Of a stretch of 64,000 nt of DNA, positions 1 to 11,039 are shown piece after piece. Every line of letters starts with the position of its first letter. Position 1 is the stretch's first letter. The stretch is from contig BPQB01000103.1 of NCBI GenBank assembly GCA_019973155.2, forward strand, positions 1-64,000. The letters run 5' to 3'. This stretch comes from Phanerochaete sordida. Taxonomy: Eukaryota; Basidiomycota; Agaricomycetes; Polyporales; Phanerochaetaceae. A model generated the notes under the pieces. It was not told the DNA's origin. It did no database searches and saw only the letters and a program-made list of their open reading frames with translations. The position numbers were made by a program, and so were the translations under genes.

Positions 1-45
1 CTATGGAACGACAGAGAACATAGCGGAATGTGGTGACTAAGACTA

Positions 46-644
46 ATGGAACGTCGAGGAAAGGGATGGAAGGGAATGCGAGATATTAGTAATACAAGGC
101 AAAAAATGAGTCATACTGATTGTAACAGTGCTGACGATGACGAGCTTCGGCCAGCGGGCAAGATCGCGGGAGGCGGCTGGGAGCGTGCGCAGGAGGTTGA
201 GGATGGCGAGCGAGCAGAGGTTGTGTGGGTGATTGTGCCGCGGAAGAGCCAGTCGATGTTGCTTAACGTTGAGCGCGCCGCCTGCGGCACGCTTAGCTAC
301 GGTTCGTGAAGGTGCTGACGGGGGACATACAGACGGAGAAGAGAGCGACGTCGACGTCACCGGACGCATTGGCGGCCTGCGCCTCGGCCCAGCTGCGCGC
401 GAGGTCCTCGAGCGTGAGTGCGTCGCCCTGGACGAGGCGCGCTTCGCCTTCGCTGAGGAAATGTTGCATTGTGTCGTTGTCGTCGAAAGTAGTGAGCCGT
501 TAGACGAGGAATGTGACTGTGGCCCCTTTCTCTGAAATTCTCTTGAGTTTCGCTGAGAGCTGATGAGGGGGCAAATGGACCAAGGAGACGGATGGCAGTA
601 TGGGATCCGATGTTCTGCGAGGCACCAATGGCGTAGACATTCAT
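46..644 (-). pseudogene. NAD(P)-binding (NmrA/SDR-like) protein relic
   Basis: Read on the minus strand from an ATG at 644, the first exon encodes MNVYAIGASQNIGSHTAIRL, which resembles the first beta strand and glycine turn of a Rossmann fold. Across a possible short intron the reading continues with KGATVTFLV, then FLSEGEARLVQGDALTLEDL and, near 190-110, LNLLRTLPAASRDLARWPKL followed by VIVSTVTIS. That order matches basidiomycete NmrA/SDR-like dehydrogenases (GATVTFLLR, then a 'V.GDAL' stretch, then 'P..V.VST'). A TAA interrupts the frame right after the TFLV segment, and the following pieces lie in different frames, so it is probably a relic unless unusual introns repair it. The C-terminal half would lie beyond the window start or is lost. 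Family assignment rests on motif order only. Confidence 0.55.
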
Positions 645-1366
645 GTTGAGTTGTTCGGCTGGGCCGGTAGTGGATTCGACGAGCAGACGAGGGTGAATGG
701 ATTGGTATGCTATCCTCCATTCGGTTCAGGACCCCGACCACATAAATTTCGATTTGCGCCTATGGCGCAGCGGCGTGTCTCCTGCGATTGCATTGGCGCG
801 GCATCTCATCGCGAGGCAGGCGACGACACAGTCCGTACGCTGCTTGTCGAGGACAGACATTTCTGTCGCCTGTTGGAGAGAATGTTTGAACTCGGGCTGC
901 GCCGCTGCGAAAGCGCAGCGCCTAGCCCGAGTGGGCATGCCACAGGCGTGACGGCGACCCCGCAGCGATGCGATGATCCTATGCGCCGCTGGGTGTTGCG
1001 GATGAGCAAATGTCTTCGCATGCTACGCGAGAGACCTCCGTGCGCCCAGCCCCGCACATATGCTGTACTGGTAGTACAATACGTGGAGCTGTATACGTAT
1101 CCAGGCGACAAAGTGTTGTCCGCTGATATTAAGCCTCGTAGTCAACATCAAAGATCGCTACGCGCAGCAAGCCAGGCTTTCCGTGACCCGGGATCGTGGT
1201 CGCCGTGCCCACGCAATCGAGTACTATGGGAGCATATCGTCGGCGAGGGAAGTCTAGAGACGCAGAAGGCCAGCATACCTCTCCATGAAAGACTTGTAGC
1301 TCACAAGCTTGGCAGGCTTTACATATTCAGATCTGCTTATTGTCAGCGATCTTTGGCTGTACGGTG
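645..1366. other. Intergenic, no gene recognised
   Basis: This stretch separates the dehydrogenase-like relic from the 3' end of the F-box-like pseudogene. Open frames here are short, arginine- and serine-rich and lack family motifs, so I read them as chance frames in GC-rich DNA. I see no convincing repeat or RNA gene. Confidence 0.5.
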
Positions 1367-2227
1367 TCACCGGATTCGCTTACCTTGCAGCTCCCTTTCC
1401 ACCTCTGCACACTCTGCTTTCTCCTCTTCTTCCTCTGTGTCTTCTCCATCGTCCTCACGGGGCATACCTTCTTGGATCTCGACTACGTCCAGCTTCCGCG
1501 CTCTGACCTCGAGCCTGTTCTGCCGCGCGAGTGCCGGTAACCGGGCGCGCACACTGTGGTCGTACTCCGGAAACATGTCCTCAGGGAGTAAGACGACGAC
1601 CTTCTCCATCGTCGGCCCGAACGCCGCGGTGTGCTTGTCGGACACAGCCAGGGGGTCGTTCTTGAGGTCTGAGTAGTCGATGATCTCGCGCGGCATGTGC
1701 ACCGTGATCTGCTCGACGAGGCCGGTGACCGCCGAGATCTCGAAGAACAGCCTGATAGTGAGGTCGAGCAGGTCGTACTGCAGCGTGCGTCCGTTGCGGC
1801 ACCACACCTTCACGGTGTCGTTCCTGGGGAACGCCTGCACGAGCACCGCGATCCGGTGCGCCTCCGCGCCGTCCAGCCCGAGGCCGCGCCCGTGCCCGCC
1901 CAGGTACCCGTTCGCCCTGCTCGGCCGCTGGCGCGCAATGCGGCTGCGGGAGAAGAAGAAGAGGGCCTGCCACGGCGCGTTGGACCGGTGCGCGACGAGC
2001 CAGACCTCGCGCTGCCACAGCCGGTGCACCGTGCGCGTCACGGGCGGGATCTCGAGCGGCGGCGGCTCGTTCGCGTCCGCCCAGGTCACCTCCGTGAGCG
2101 CGAGGTCCAGCCGGGCACACGACGAGCCCATTGTCAGCAGCGACGAGACGAGGACGTCCGGGAGTTGAAATAGTCCGATTCCGGTCCGCGTCCGGTCTCC
2201 CTCCGGCCTGCCTCCTCTCCGGTCCGT

Positions 2228-2281
2228 CACCAGTCCGCCACCAGTCCGCCACCAGTCCGCCACCAGTCCGCCACCAGTCCG
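2228..2281 (+). repeat. 11-bp tandem array, left arm
   Basis: Five consecutive CCACCAGTCCG units (the first lacks one base). They lie just inside the left edge of the insertion and are related, in inverted orientation, to the array at 2929-3005. Confidence 0.95.
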
Positions 2282-2928
2282 CGTCCGGTCCGCGCCGCGT
2301 CCCCCGAGACCTACGGGGGCACGTTGTTAGCGGTACTTTCTCGACGGACGATCCACACCCACGGGTGCACGCGCACGTGCACCGCGTCGACATCTTCCTC
2401 ATCTTCGAGGTACCTGTCGCACGGTCAGAGCACTGCCAGGACGCGGCGCACCGCAGGAGCTAGTTCACGCCGACGGGCTCGCCGAGGCGGACGGTGTCCT
2501 GCGCGCGGCGGGAACGCAATAAGCGCATGGACGTATCCGGATGAGCACGATGTTGAGCTCCTGCGCGTCCTGGATGCGGAACGCGCGCAGGAACGCGAAG
2601 AAGAGGCGTGGCCGTTTTGCGGTGGTGTCGGAGTCGAGTGCCTGCGCACCACCGCTATTACATAATCCCACCCTCTGCGAGCGTCGTACGTACTTTATTC
2701 GTTGAGTACCCTACGTGGTCGTCCTTCGGCTCTGCGCCGGCGAGACGTTCTCGACGCCGACCACAGAGACCCGCCCCCGCTGCCGCCGAGCTGCAAATAT
2801 CCATCGCGAGAGGCTTCGATTTATGTTCGACGCCACAGGCCGTCGGAGCCACCGTAGATGATCGGGGTCCCCGAAGGTGCGTTGGAGGCCGAGGGCGGAA
2901 CTTCTGCGCCGCGGACACCAAGCGATTT

Positions 2929-3005
2929 GCGGACTCGGTGCGGACTCGGTGCGAACTCGGTGCGGACTCGGTGCGGACTCGGTGCGGACTCGGTGCGGAC
3001 TCGGT
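2929..3005 (-). repeat. 11-bp tandem array, right arm
   Basis: Seven consecutive GCGGACTCGGT units (one has GAACT in place of GGACT). On the minus strand each reads ACCGAGTCCGC, so the AGTCCG core points the opposite way from the left arm. The two arrays therefore form an inverted pair about 0.65 kb apart. Confidence 0.95.
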
Positions 3006-3675
3006 ACTGTCCCGCGTAGTCCGGGCGGAGTCCGCGAGCGGACGCCAGGCGGACTGTTTTGGCCCCTGGACTTACTGGACGAGACGAAGGGCGCGATGTC
3101 GTTGAACCGCGCGAAGTGGCACCTGCGCACGCGCAGATCGGCGACCTGCATCCACGGCGGGAACGGGAGGGCGCGTGGGAGGCCGAGCAGTGGGGATCGG
3201 GCAGTGACCTTCCGGTTCTTGTCTGACTCTGGCGCGCCCCGCGGGGGCGCTGCGATGATGTCGACGGAGATGATGTTTGGGAACAGAGGTCGGGGAAGGA
3301 GATGGAGGATAAGATGAGCCCACGGCGGTGAGTCGCAGGGGAATGCCATCTCGAGCTTGATGTATTTGACGTACATACCGACGTTCATCCCTAGTGTGAA
3401 CACCTTCGATAACTCGACCAGTTGCTCCGCATGCTCGCGCGCGCGTAGCGTCATGTGATGGAAGAGAGGTGCGCGAGCGTGGACAGCCCAATACCGACAG
3501 ACAAGGCTGAATTGGCGATATATCTCCTTGTCTCGTCTCGTATAGTAGTATCCTCTATGGTCTGGTATTGTAGAGTTGATGATCGTCTTGAAGAGTTCCT
3601 GCGGGAGTCGGTGTGCTGCTGGAAAGCTATAAGCCGCCGTCTGGTCAGGCAGCGCCGGCTACGTTTGAGCATCAT

Positions 3676-4230
3676 AGTCTGTCATGTCGCGTAGATACAT
3701 ACGGAGATCACAAGAGGAGTTCTGACAGGCTGCATTGCGGGCATTGGTTGGGATCTGAAGCGACTTGGCGGGAATCAGGTGTTTTTATCTCGTGCAGATG
3801 CGAAGGCTTGGTAGTAGGCGCACGGTCCCTTAATTTCACAAAGTTCACAGAAGCTGCGTTACGACTGCTGGGAACAGCCGCGCATAGTTCAAGGGGCGTG
3901 AAGCCTGCGGTAAACGCGAAGACATACCCATCGCTCGCAGACCGACGTGGAGGCACAACAGTACTGCCCTATTCGTGATACAGGTAAAGGTAACTGAGGT
4001 GAAAGCGTTGCACCGGAGAGGGCAGGGCTGGAGCCGCATTACTACTACGGTCTGGCCCCACGCAAACACGAGGGCTGCATGTGAGTGGGCCTGTCGCCGA
4101 GCTGCAGGTAGATGGCATCTATCGCTTCTCGTGGTATCACACATCGCTCTGCTTACGCTGAGATACAGGCATGCACGGCAGGACCCTGCGTCGAAAGCCC
4201 CTTCTATCTCCCTGATAACCAATCAACAGT
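3676..4230. other. Spacer, no gene recognised
   Basis: This spacer lies upstream of the F-box-like pseudogene. It lacks the dyad promoter element found upstream of the A genes, and I see no family motif on either strand. It ends at the first pair of CCTAGG motifs. Confidence 0.45.
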
Positions 4231-4269
4231 TTCCTAGGACGTCTGACGCACAGCCACCTTTCCTAGGAC
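4231..4269 (+). repeat. Paired TTCCTAGGAC motifs
   Basis: TTCCTAGGAC occurs at 4231-4240 and again at 4260-4269, the second inside CCACCTTTCCTAGGACGC. The second form recurs in the same orientation at 14894, 21036, 37231 and 63844, always at the start of an X or Z module. Confidence 0.7.
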
Positions 4270-7200
4270 GCGAGCGCGTATAGCACCACGTCGCTGGAGC
4301 ACGGCCCCGGCCCCCGAGCCCAACCTGCGCACGCACACCGGAGGCGACCAACCCTCGCGGACCGCCGACGCGGTAGCACCGGGAGTCCCCTCTACCGCTA
4401 ACATCGCTGAAGCTCTGCACCTCATGTTTTGTCGCACCACGGTCGGCCGCCATCACAACCCCGGAAAAGTCCACAGCTCTCTGACAGTACTGTCGTCGCC
4501 TCCAAAAACGCAGGAGCCGACGTGCTGGCCGTGCAGCAGAGCTGGGCGGACCCTGGGAGCGCGGCGCGGTGCGCGCCATGTCTAGTGGGCAGTCCGCGCC
4601 GCGTCGACGTGTCCGCACAGCCGTTCGTCGGCGCTGCTGTGGTACTGCAGGAATTGGTCTTGAGTGGGAAGAGCAGAAGAAGCGTGCGCTCTCCGCGCGT
4701 GAAGGTCGCCCTCGGTGCGAAACGCTCTTCGTAGAGAGTGTCGATGGCATGCCGAGGCGCGGAGGACGCATTGACCGCTGCGACGTCAACCGCAGCGCGC
4801 GCGACATGAGGTGCGATAGGGTCTGGGACGACCGGCCGGTGGTACCCCAAGAGTCCGAGGCAACGAGGATGCTTCACCAGGCCCGGCGCCCGGCGCCCGG
4901 CGCACGCGCGGAACGGGAGCGTAGCGAGTCGGCATAGACGGACGAGGATGGGAGGAGAGGAGAGCGAAAGCGATCCACGTCGCTCCTCGTTGGACGGCCG
5001 TCAGCGAGGCAAGTGGTCGCACCGCGCTGACGACTTCGGGCCGTGCGTTGACAGAACGTCGTCGGCGAAGATCCACGCTTCCAATGCTGGGCACAAGTGG
5101 ATGCCAAAGGTGAGGCGCATCGGTCTCTTCTACCGCATGGGAACGTGGGCCGGGCGGGAGCTGGAGACTTATGTTAGTTCGGAAGCACGGCGCGAGCGCG
5201 GTGACGTACCAGCAGCAGAGCTCCGGAACGCGGCGCATCGGGGTGCTTGGCCGCACAATACGCGGGACGGACCCGTCCTTCGTGTTTTCGACCAGGGCAT
5301 CCCGCGCGTCGAGAATGTCCAAGCAGCGAGTTGGACGGCGCACGGGAGCGCCGGGTGCCGGAGGTCCGCGATCGGCGACTCCGCAGGCGACAAGCCTGCA
5401 GACCGACGAATTTCTGCGAAGCCAGCATGGACAGGATGAAATATGTGCGAGGGCTGGGATGCGCGGGAGTGCAGCGGTTATCTTGTTCTGGGCACGCGGC
5501 GGGCTGGTGCTCTTCTGGTGGTGACCCTCCGTAGACTCAGACTCGAGCGTGAATATTCTGGACCAACTATATTCACCAGGCCAAGGCGTGACTATGTTTG
5601 ACGGGCGTAGTCGGTCGCAGTGCGTCACGTTCCGTAGCAGCCATGAGCGATGTGCACGTCAGGGAGGCGCGGTAGATGATGTTAGGTCGACGGTCGCTTT
5701 CCCTTCCGCAGCGTGCGTGTTGAGCGCAACGTCATTTCTTTTTGGCTTTGTCGAGCTATCGCAAGGATGGCGTCTTTCTTCGTCTGATGTAAGGTGCAAG
5801 ACGAGGTGAACGGCCAGGTCACCCCAGCGACTGATTCTTGGGAGGCTTGCACGTTGATCGCGAGCCACGGACTGAAAGAGGAGGTCATTAGCTAGCGTTC
5901 CAGATAATGATGAACACACCACGCACCTGTGCAATGGCCGCAAAGCCCAGCAGCCTTCCTTCCTTCACCGTCAACCTCTCGTTCAACACCAGGTCCTCGA
6001 GGGCGATGCTGTCGAGCTCTTCACTTCCGTTCTGAGGGCGAGAAGAGGGTAGGAGTCGGTGCAGAACGCCTACAGCAGATGTCACTTAGAGATCCGGGGA
6101 GCGATTCCGCGTGTATGCGCACCAGATGATGAGAAACGAGTGGAAGAGACGGCGGGCCCGTCCGACTCTCATACGGCGACGCATCGCGTGTGGCTGCGCT
6201 TACGCGCTCGTGGACAGAGGCAGTGATGTATGGGCAGGAGTAGACCGCACGGAGAGGGACGTCAGGCGGATGGGGAGTGCGGACCAGACGAGTGCTGTCG
6301 CGGCGTGGGGCAAGTTGCGAAGCGCGTAAAGGCGCCCCGCCCTTTCCTAAATGCGCACTGATGGCGCGGCGATGACAGGGCGCATCAGGCCCGAGCCGTC
6401 CCGATGAGCGGGGTGGCGGCCACGTGGACCCGCCCGCGCTTCCGCCGACGTCCGTCCCCTGATTCACTGTATCTTCCGCGGCATCCTTCGTGGACCGCCG
6501 GGGCACCCCCTCGCAGCACGACGGCGTGAGCGCAGCAACAGACGCGCCCTGGTGTTCATCAATAATATTTTCACCGAGAGCCCCGGATACTCAGAGTGAA
6601 GGTGCGATCTGTGAATGTTCTGGCACGTCTGTCGCCGCCGCCACCTGCCTGCGAAGGGCGCGTGTACGCTGAATGACGTGGTTCGTGCTACCGTGGAGAA
6701 AAGGGGATTGTAGGAGCTTGAGAATGCGTCGCACGCAGAGCAGCCCAATGGCGAGCGGGTTGTGCTTCAGGTGGAGGGAGCCTTACACGCGGGGGTCGCG
6801 ATCAACGAAGGCCTGCCGGCAACGCACTAAGAATTCGATGTACTGCACTGGGCCTGCGCAACAGCGATTCACTTCGTACACTCAGTGCTACTGAAGTGCT
6901 GCGCTGTTTGGCAGGGCTCGAGGAAGTTGAAGGCAACATCGTTGAAGGAGTAGGGAAGGGTGCGGCTGGTACACTGGCAGGACTGCACGACGGTCAGCGA
7001 CAATGTTCCATACGAGAAGACGCATTGCACATACGCGGTGTCTGGACGCTCGGCGCGCGGTGCGAGGCTCTGGTGTGGCTTCCCTCGAGTGTCCGATATC
7101 CAGGAATCTGCCTCCGGCGCAGGGCATCCACATGCCCACGGCCGGAGCTCAGCTCCTGGCATCACGGCAATTCTCATGCCTACATCGGCATGACATTCAG

Positions 7201-7530
7201 CCGCAAAACACTGGGCGAAAGATCTGGCGCACACACTGATCAGCACGTCCAGAGCCGTGCCCATCTCCCAGGCTCCGACGCTCACCTCGAACGGCCAGTC
7301 GACCGTCAATGTATACCGACGTCGCACATCTTCGGGTGCACCGAAAGGTGGTGCGCAGCCGCGCCGGCGGTGCGCTACACCCAGCTCGGTCTTCCGCACG
7401 CTTTGTCATGCAATATTTTGCTAGCCGTTCGTCACGCGATCTGGCTTCGCCACCGCCCTGTGCGCGGCCCGTCGGTTGTCCCTCGATGCTAGAACAGTGA
7501 GCCGTTCTACCTCTGGCGGCGTTCGAAGCC
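4270..7530 (-). pseudogene. Module X1: decayed multi-exon gene
   Basis: This is the first of four diverged copies of a minus-strand coding module. Recognisable exon pieces in transcription order are TVDWPFEVSVGAWEMGTALD near 7290, LPYSFNDVAFNFLEPC near 6940, LHLKHNPLAIGLLCVRRILK near 6770, ALEDLVLNERLTVKEGRLLG followed by FAAIAQ near 5970, and DARDALVENTKDGSVPRIVR near 5290. Between FAAIAQ and SPWLAINV sits a good intron, with a GTGCGT donor, CTAAT branch and TTTCAG acceptor, and a second one (GTAAGC ... CATCAG) follows. Frames shift between blocks and nonsense codons are present. I do not recognise the protein family. It lies directly downstream of A1 on the same strand. Confidence 0.5.
6309..6390 (-). 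repeat. X-module conserved block, copy 1
   Basis: On the minus strand this begins GATGCGCCCTGTCATCGCC and is nearly identical in four places (here, 12427, 17322 and 33611). One frame begins MRPVIAAPSVR and stays open in copies 3 and 4 but meets TAG here, so the block could be the N-terminal coding end or a conserved control segment. Confidence 0.7.
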
Positions 7531-8087
7531 AAGTAGCAGCGGGCGAACCGCCTTGTCTAAAAATAAGGCAGTCGGCGGCGAGCGGAGAGCCCTGTCAGGG
7601 ACGCTCGAGCATCGGCCAAGCAGCCACGGATGAGACTTCGGCGCCGCGAAAATTCAGCGAGACAGGATCTCATCGGACTGCACATGGCTCGATTGCGCCC
7701 GGAAAACGGCGCACAGTGGCCTAGGACAGGTTGGCGCGCGGAAAATCGGCAGCAGGAACTGCTGGCGGATGTGCGCCGCCATAGCCTGGAATGGCGTGAA
7801 GGGCCAATAGCCGACAACGCTCAGACCATGTCACCATGCAATTCATGATCGGAACATAGACCGTGTGGTGACATTGGTGAGCATATGTAGATTGTTTCAT
7901 ATGTGGAGAAAATGCTAGGCTCACTGTGTACGGAATATATAAAATGAGATACTTGTATCATAGCCCGCCATGTTCGATGATATCAGCTCAGACGATTGTG
8001 CATCATCTGGGCACATTGAGCACATTCTGGTACAGATTTGTTCAGGGAATCAGCTAGTGTCCCGGAGATAGCAGCATGCCTGATTGT

Positions 8088-9588
8088 CTATGTCTCTGCG
8101 TAATCCGCTAAATCGTGCAGCCCTACGCTCTTTGCATCGACTTCCTTTTGTTCCACCTGTGCTGTCGTCTCTATACCCTTCTCCGCTTCTCTTTCCGCTC
8201 CTAAAGTTGCTTTTGCATCTTCCTTCAACGCATTCTTGCAGCGTTCATCAAACATGCGGATCGCCACAGCGCCTGTCACTGATGGCCCTCGTGAGCATAG
8301 AACCACGCCTCTCCCCTCCAAGATTGGCATCCGGGCACGTATGATGGGATCGTATGTCAACAGCTGATCAGGAGGGAACTTGGGGTTGAATAAAGTGAGT
8401 TGAGGAAATGAGCTGATCTGTCCATCGAGCTCGGCCAGGTCAAGTGCTGATGGGATGGGACCTTCAAGACCCACAAGGTGACCCGGATCGGTGAGTTCAA
8501 TTCTGATGATGACCACATAGCGGATAGGTCCCACGTATTTTAGCGTTAGATGGACCTGAAAGTTGTCGTATTCGCACAGGATATCTTCGCCTGTGTATAT
8601 GAGGTATTTAGTTTCGGCACGCTCGTGAAATATTTGCAGTAGCGCGAACACACGGGAAAGCTCTCCTTCATCCGGAGGAACAAAGACTCTTGTGTGTGCG
8701 CGATTCTGGTATGGCACTGGGGAGGGAGATGTGCTGCCAGAGAGGAGCAGATGTACCAAGCTCCATGGGATTATTTTGGCTCGAACATGGAGGTGGAAGT
8801 GTTTTCTCATCCAGCGATGCAGGATACGACTCGGAAAAGGAACGGGAGGCATATGTGGATCTTCATCCCAGGTAGTGGTTCCAACGACCGTAAGGATACG
8901 GTAGTTAGCCTTCCCCTTAGCAGCAAACGGCGACGTCGCGAAAGACATCAAGTCAGTGAAATTTCGGAAATGAAGATCATCGACGTCGAGCATGGATTGA
9001 TCGGTGGAAGGTTGGAATGGCAGGGTACGCGGTAGGTCGTGGAAAGGGTTGGGATGTAGAACGAGCGAATTGCTGGAAGAGACACAGGAGGCGTCCTTGG
9101 ATAGAAGCATGGTGATATGCCGCAAACTTGGGAACATATGTTGAGGGAGAAGGTGGAGGAGTAGATGGGCCCATGGCGGAGAAGGGGAGGGAATAGTCCA
9201 GCGAACCGTTAACCACGTAAGACCTTGTCCAACGCTCGCACCCAGGGTGTTAATCATGGCGAAGGCCAATAGACGTTCCGCGTCATCCCGCGTAGAGATG
9301 ATCAAATCCCGGAACGTTCGACTGCGTAAGTGTCTGGCCCAGTAGGTGCAGACGAGGGAGCACCGTCCCGAGAATTGCTTCGCTTTCTTCCGCTCCCCTG
9401 CTCGCAAGAACGTTACTTCTGGAAGATACTTCATGATACTCGTGAGCACCTCTTGCGGCAACCGATGGCCGGCCGAAACGGCGCAGAGTCGTTCCTGGTA
9501 GGCAAACACTCCGTTAAACAACACAATCTGAGCATGAACCGAACCATGTACATACTTGGTCGCTGACAGGTATACGTGTAGGTATCAT
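8088..9588 (-). CDS. F-box-like protein A1 (two exons)
   Basis: Predicted as exon 1 at 9588-9556 (MIPTRIPVSDQ), a 61-nt intron at 9555-9495 (GTATGT donor, TTTAACG branch, CTACCAG acceptor) and exon 2 at 9494-8088, giving about 479 residues. The N-terminal region has an F-box-like pattern, AGHRLPQEVLTSIM then RCSLVCTYWARHLRSRTF. Family blocks follow: RDDAERLLAFAMINTLGASV, PPWAHLLLHLLPQHMFP, FHDLPRTLPFQPS, TTTWDEDPHMPP, VPPDEGELSRVFALLQ and PIIRARMPILEGR, ending in a charged alanine- and glutamate-rich tail. F-box proteins recruit substrates to SCF ubiquitin ligases; that role here is inferred from the domain alone. The split start is preferred because the same small exon layout is seen in A2 to A5. 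Confidence 0.82.
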
Positions 9589-9630
9589 CGCGCAAATGCC
9601 GTGGGTACCAGGGCATTATTGTAGATGGAC

Positions 9631-9652
9631 GGGCTATATAGCCAATGTCCTG
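9631..9652 (-). promoter_or_regulatory. TATA-like promoter of A1
   Basis: The minus strand reads ATTGGCTATATAGCCC, a TATA-like palindrome about 43 nt upstream of the proposed start at 9588 with an ATTGG (CCAAT) element next to it. It occupies the position held by the dyad element in A3 to A5. Confidence 0.5.
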
Positions 9653-11039
9653 TAGAGTTCCGCAGACTATACCGCCCAAGCTACGCGTGCGCTTTCATTA
9701 CCTCAGGGACGTGCATAAGGGAGATACTGCTACGTATTAGCAGCGTGGTTGCTCAGCGGCTGTAATACCACAGTCCTCATCAAGCGCTCCTATAATCACC
9801 ATCCGATGTACCCTAGCTTCAGGTCGAGACCACAGATCCAGGCGTCCGCAATATTGATTCCCGATCGTTGTAGCTTATATGGTGCGACTTTTGCCGCAAG
9901 CGTCCAGTCCTTTACGACGAGCTTGCGACTTGCCGAGCGGTTTTCCTGTGCTTGTGCTTGTCTGTCTCCGTTTGTTGCATGCGCGCCGATTCTCGCGATA
10001 TTGGGGCGAGCCATTCATTCATATCCGACAGCCACGGCTCTAGAGCGCGCTCTCGCGCGTCCAATCCTTAACAAGAGTCCATCAAGGACGGATATGACTC
10101 CACAGCAAACGGTTCAGCCTTAATATGTGTGGGAGCAGCGCTGTACTCTTGCCTCACGCGGTTCCGAGGCATGCTTTACTGCATACATAGTCCGCGTGGT
10201 GCGCCTGCTGCGCCACCGCATTCCCTCATGCTTACGGCTAAGAATAAACGCGCCCGTGAGTGGTAATAGCTGGGACGGATTCGTCGCGGTGATGATTGAA
10301 CTGAGCCACGGCGTCCGAAGATGATATGGGGGAATGGATCTTCGTCGAGCAAAGTCATGACCCAGACTGGCGCGAGCCGCGGGGATGCAGTTTCGAGGCT
10401 ACTACGACGGTCTACAGCTGATCGTAAGACGAAGGAGCTCCAGCTCGTTTTGCGCGCGCGTATGGGAGCCCACCGATCCCGCTGTCGACGTAGCTCGCGA
10501 GATCGCGCGCCAACCTGAGTGGCTACCAGGGCAGTAGCACTGCCGGAACGCCTTCCAGAGGTGGAAGAGGTAATGTATTGTCCGCGCAGTGCAATCAGCT
10601 GGATCCTAGGGTTGCGTTGCGGTCGGCGCCATGCTCGCTGGGCGTTCCCGTTTGAGGCGTGCTCGTCGGGGCGACGTGCCTCCGTAGCCGCCCTTAGACG
10701 TTCTTGTCGCACCGCAGGGCCTCATCCTGGGCGCGATCAACGGAAGAAGACTGTGTTCTACGCCACCAAAGGCGTCCATCGTTGAGGCATGGTCGTCGCG
10801 GTAGCGCGCCGATCGTGGCCGCGGGCTGGAGCTCCTCGGGCTTGCGGTCTGCGAGCAGTCACATTGGGATGACCATCGATGGTTGGCTGGAGCTAGAGTG
10901 GTTTTCCTGCCCGAGGTGAGGACGTCTAGGTTAACGGCGCATATATGATAGAGCGCGGCAAGGCACGGCATCGGACGAAGGATGTCCGCAGCCCAGGTGT
11001 GACACCTTAACGGGGATGAACCGGACTACGACAAAAAGT
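9653..11039. other. Degenerate U- and Z-like spacer
   Basis: A stretch near 10010-10140 resembles module U: CATTCATATCCGACAGCC matches the ATTCATATCCGAAAGCC of the full units, and ATATGTGTGGGAG recurs near 10124. Around 10640-10700 the minus strand has CCCCGACGAGCACG followed by a diverged arginine-rich frame, as at 21075-21100 in module Z. No intact gene is visible. This is probably an old, eroded U-Z junction. Confidence 0.45.

Larger units (their letters stand above)
2172..3055. mobile_element. 0.88 kb insertion with inverted subterminal repeats
   Basis: The insertion interrupts the F-box-like pseudogene. Its left edge starts AGTCCGATTCCGGTCCG and its right edge, read on the other strand, starts AGTCCGCCTGGCGTCCG, giving short imperfect inverted termini. 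Inside each end lies an array of 11-bp units containing AGTCCG, in opposite orientations (2228-2281 and 2929-3005). Terminal inversion plus subterminal arrays is typical of non-autonomous DNA transposons. The interior carries minus-strand coding-like fragments, for example KRPRLFFAFLRAFRIQDAQE, EDEEDVDAVHVRVHPWVWIV and GTPIIYGGSDGLW, which do not belong to the F-box-like family and may be captured gene pieces. No target-site duplication is obvious and no transposase is present. Confidence 0.6.
1367..3675 (-). pseudogene. F-box-like pseudogene P, split by an insertion
   Basis: The minus strand from about 3640 encodes AAHRLPQELFKTIIN, FSLVCRYWAVHARAPLFHHM, EHAEQLVELSKVFTLGMNVG, SPPWAHLILHLLPRPLFPN and LPRALPFPPW, the same order of blocks as the intact F-box-like genes of this window. 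The match stops near FVSSSKSRGQ at about 3060 and resumes at about 2170 with LALTEVTWADANEPP, PWQALFFFSRS, VVVLLPEDMFPEYDH and SVRARLPALARQNRLEV, then an acidic tail with EDTEEEEE. The two halves are separated by a repeat-bounded insertion, so the gene is disrupted. RARLPALA corresponds to RARMP.LA in the other copies, but the overall sequence is as far from subfamily A as from B, so this may represent a third subfamily. No clean start codon was found; 3675 is the outer limit. Confidence 0.8.
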
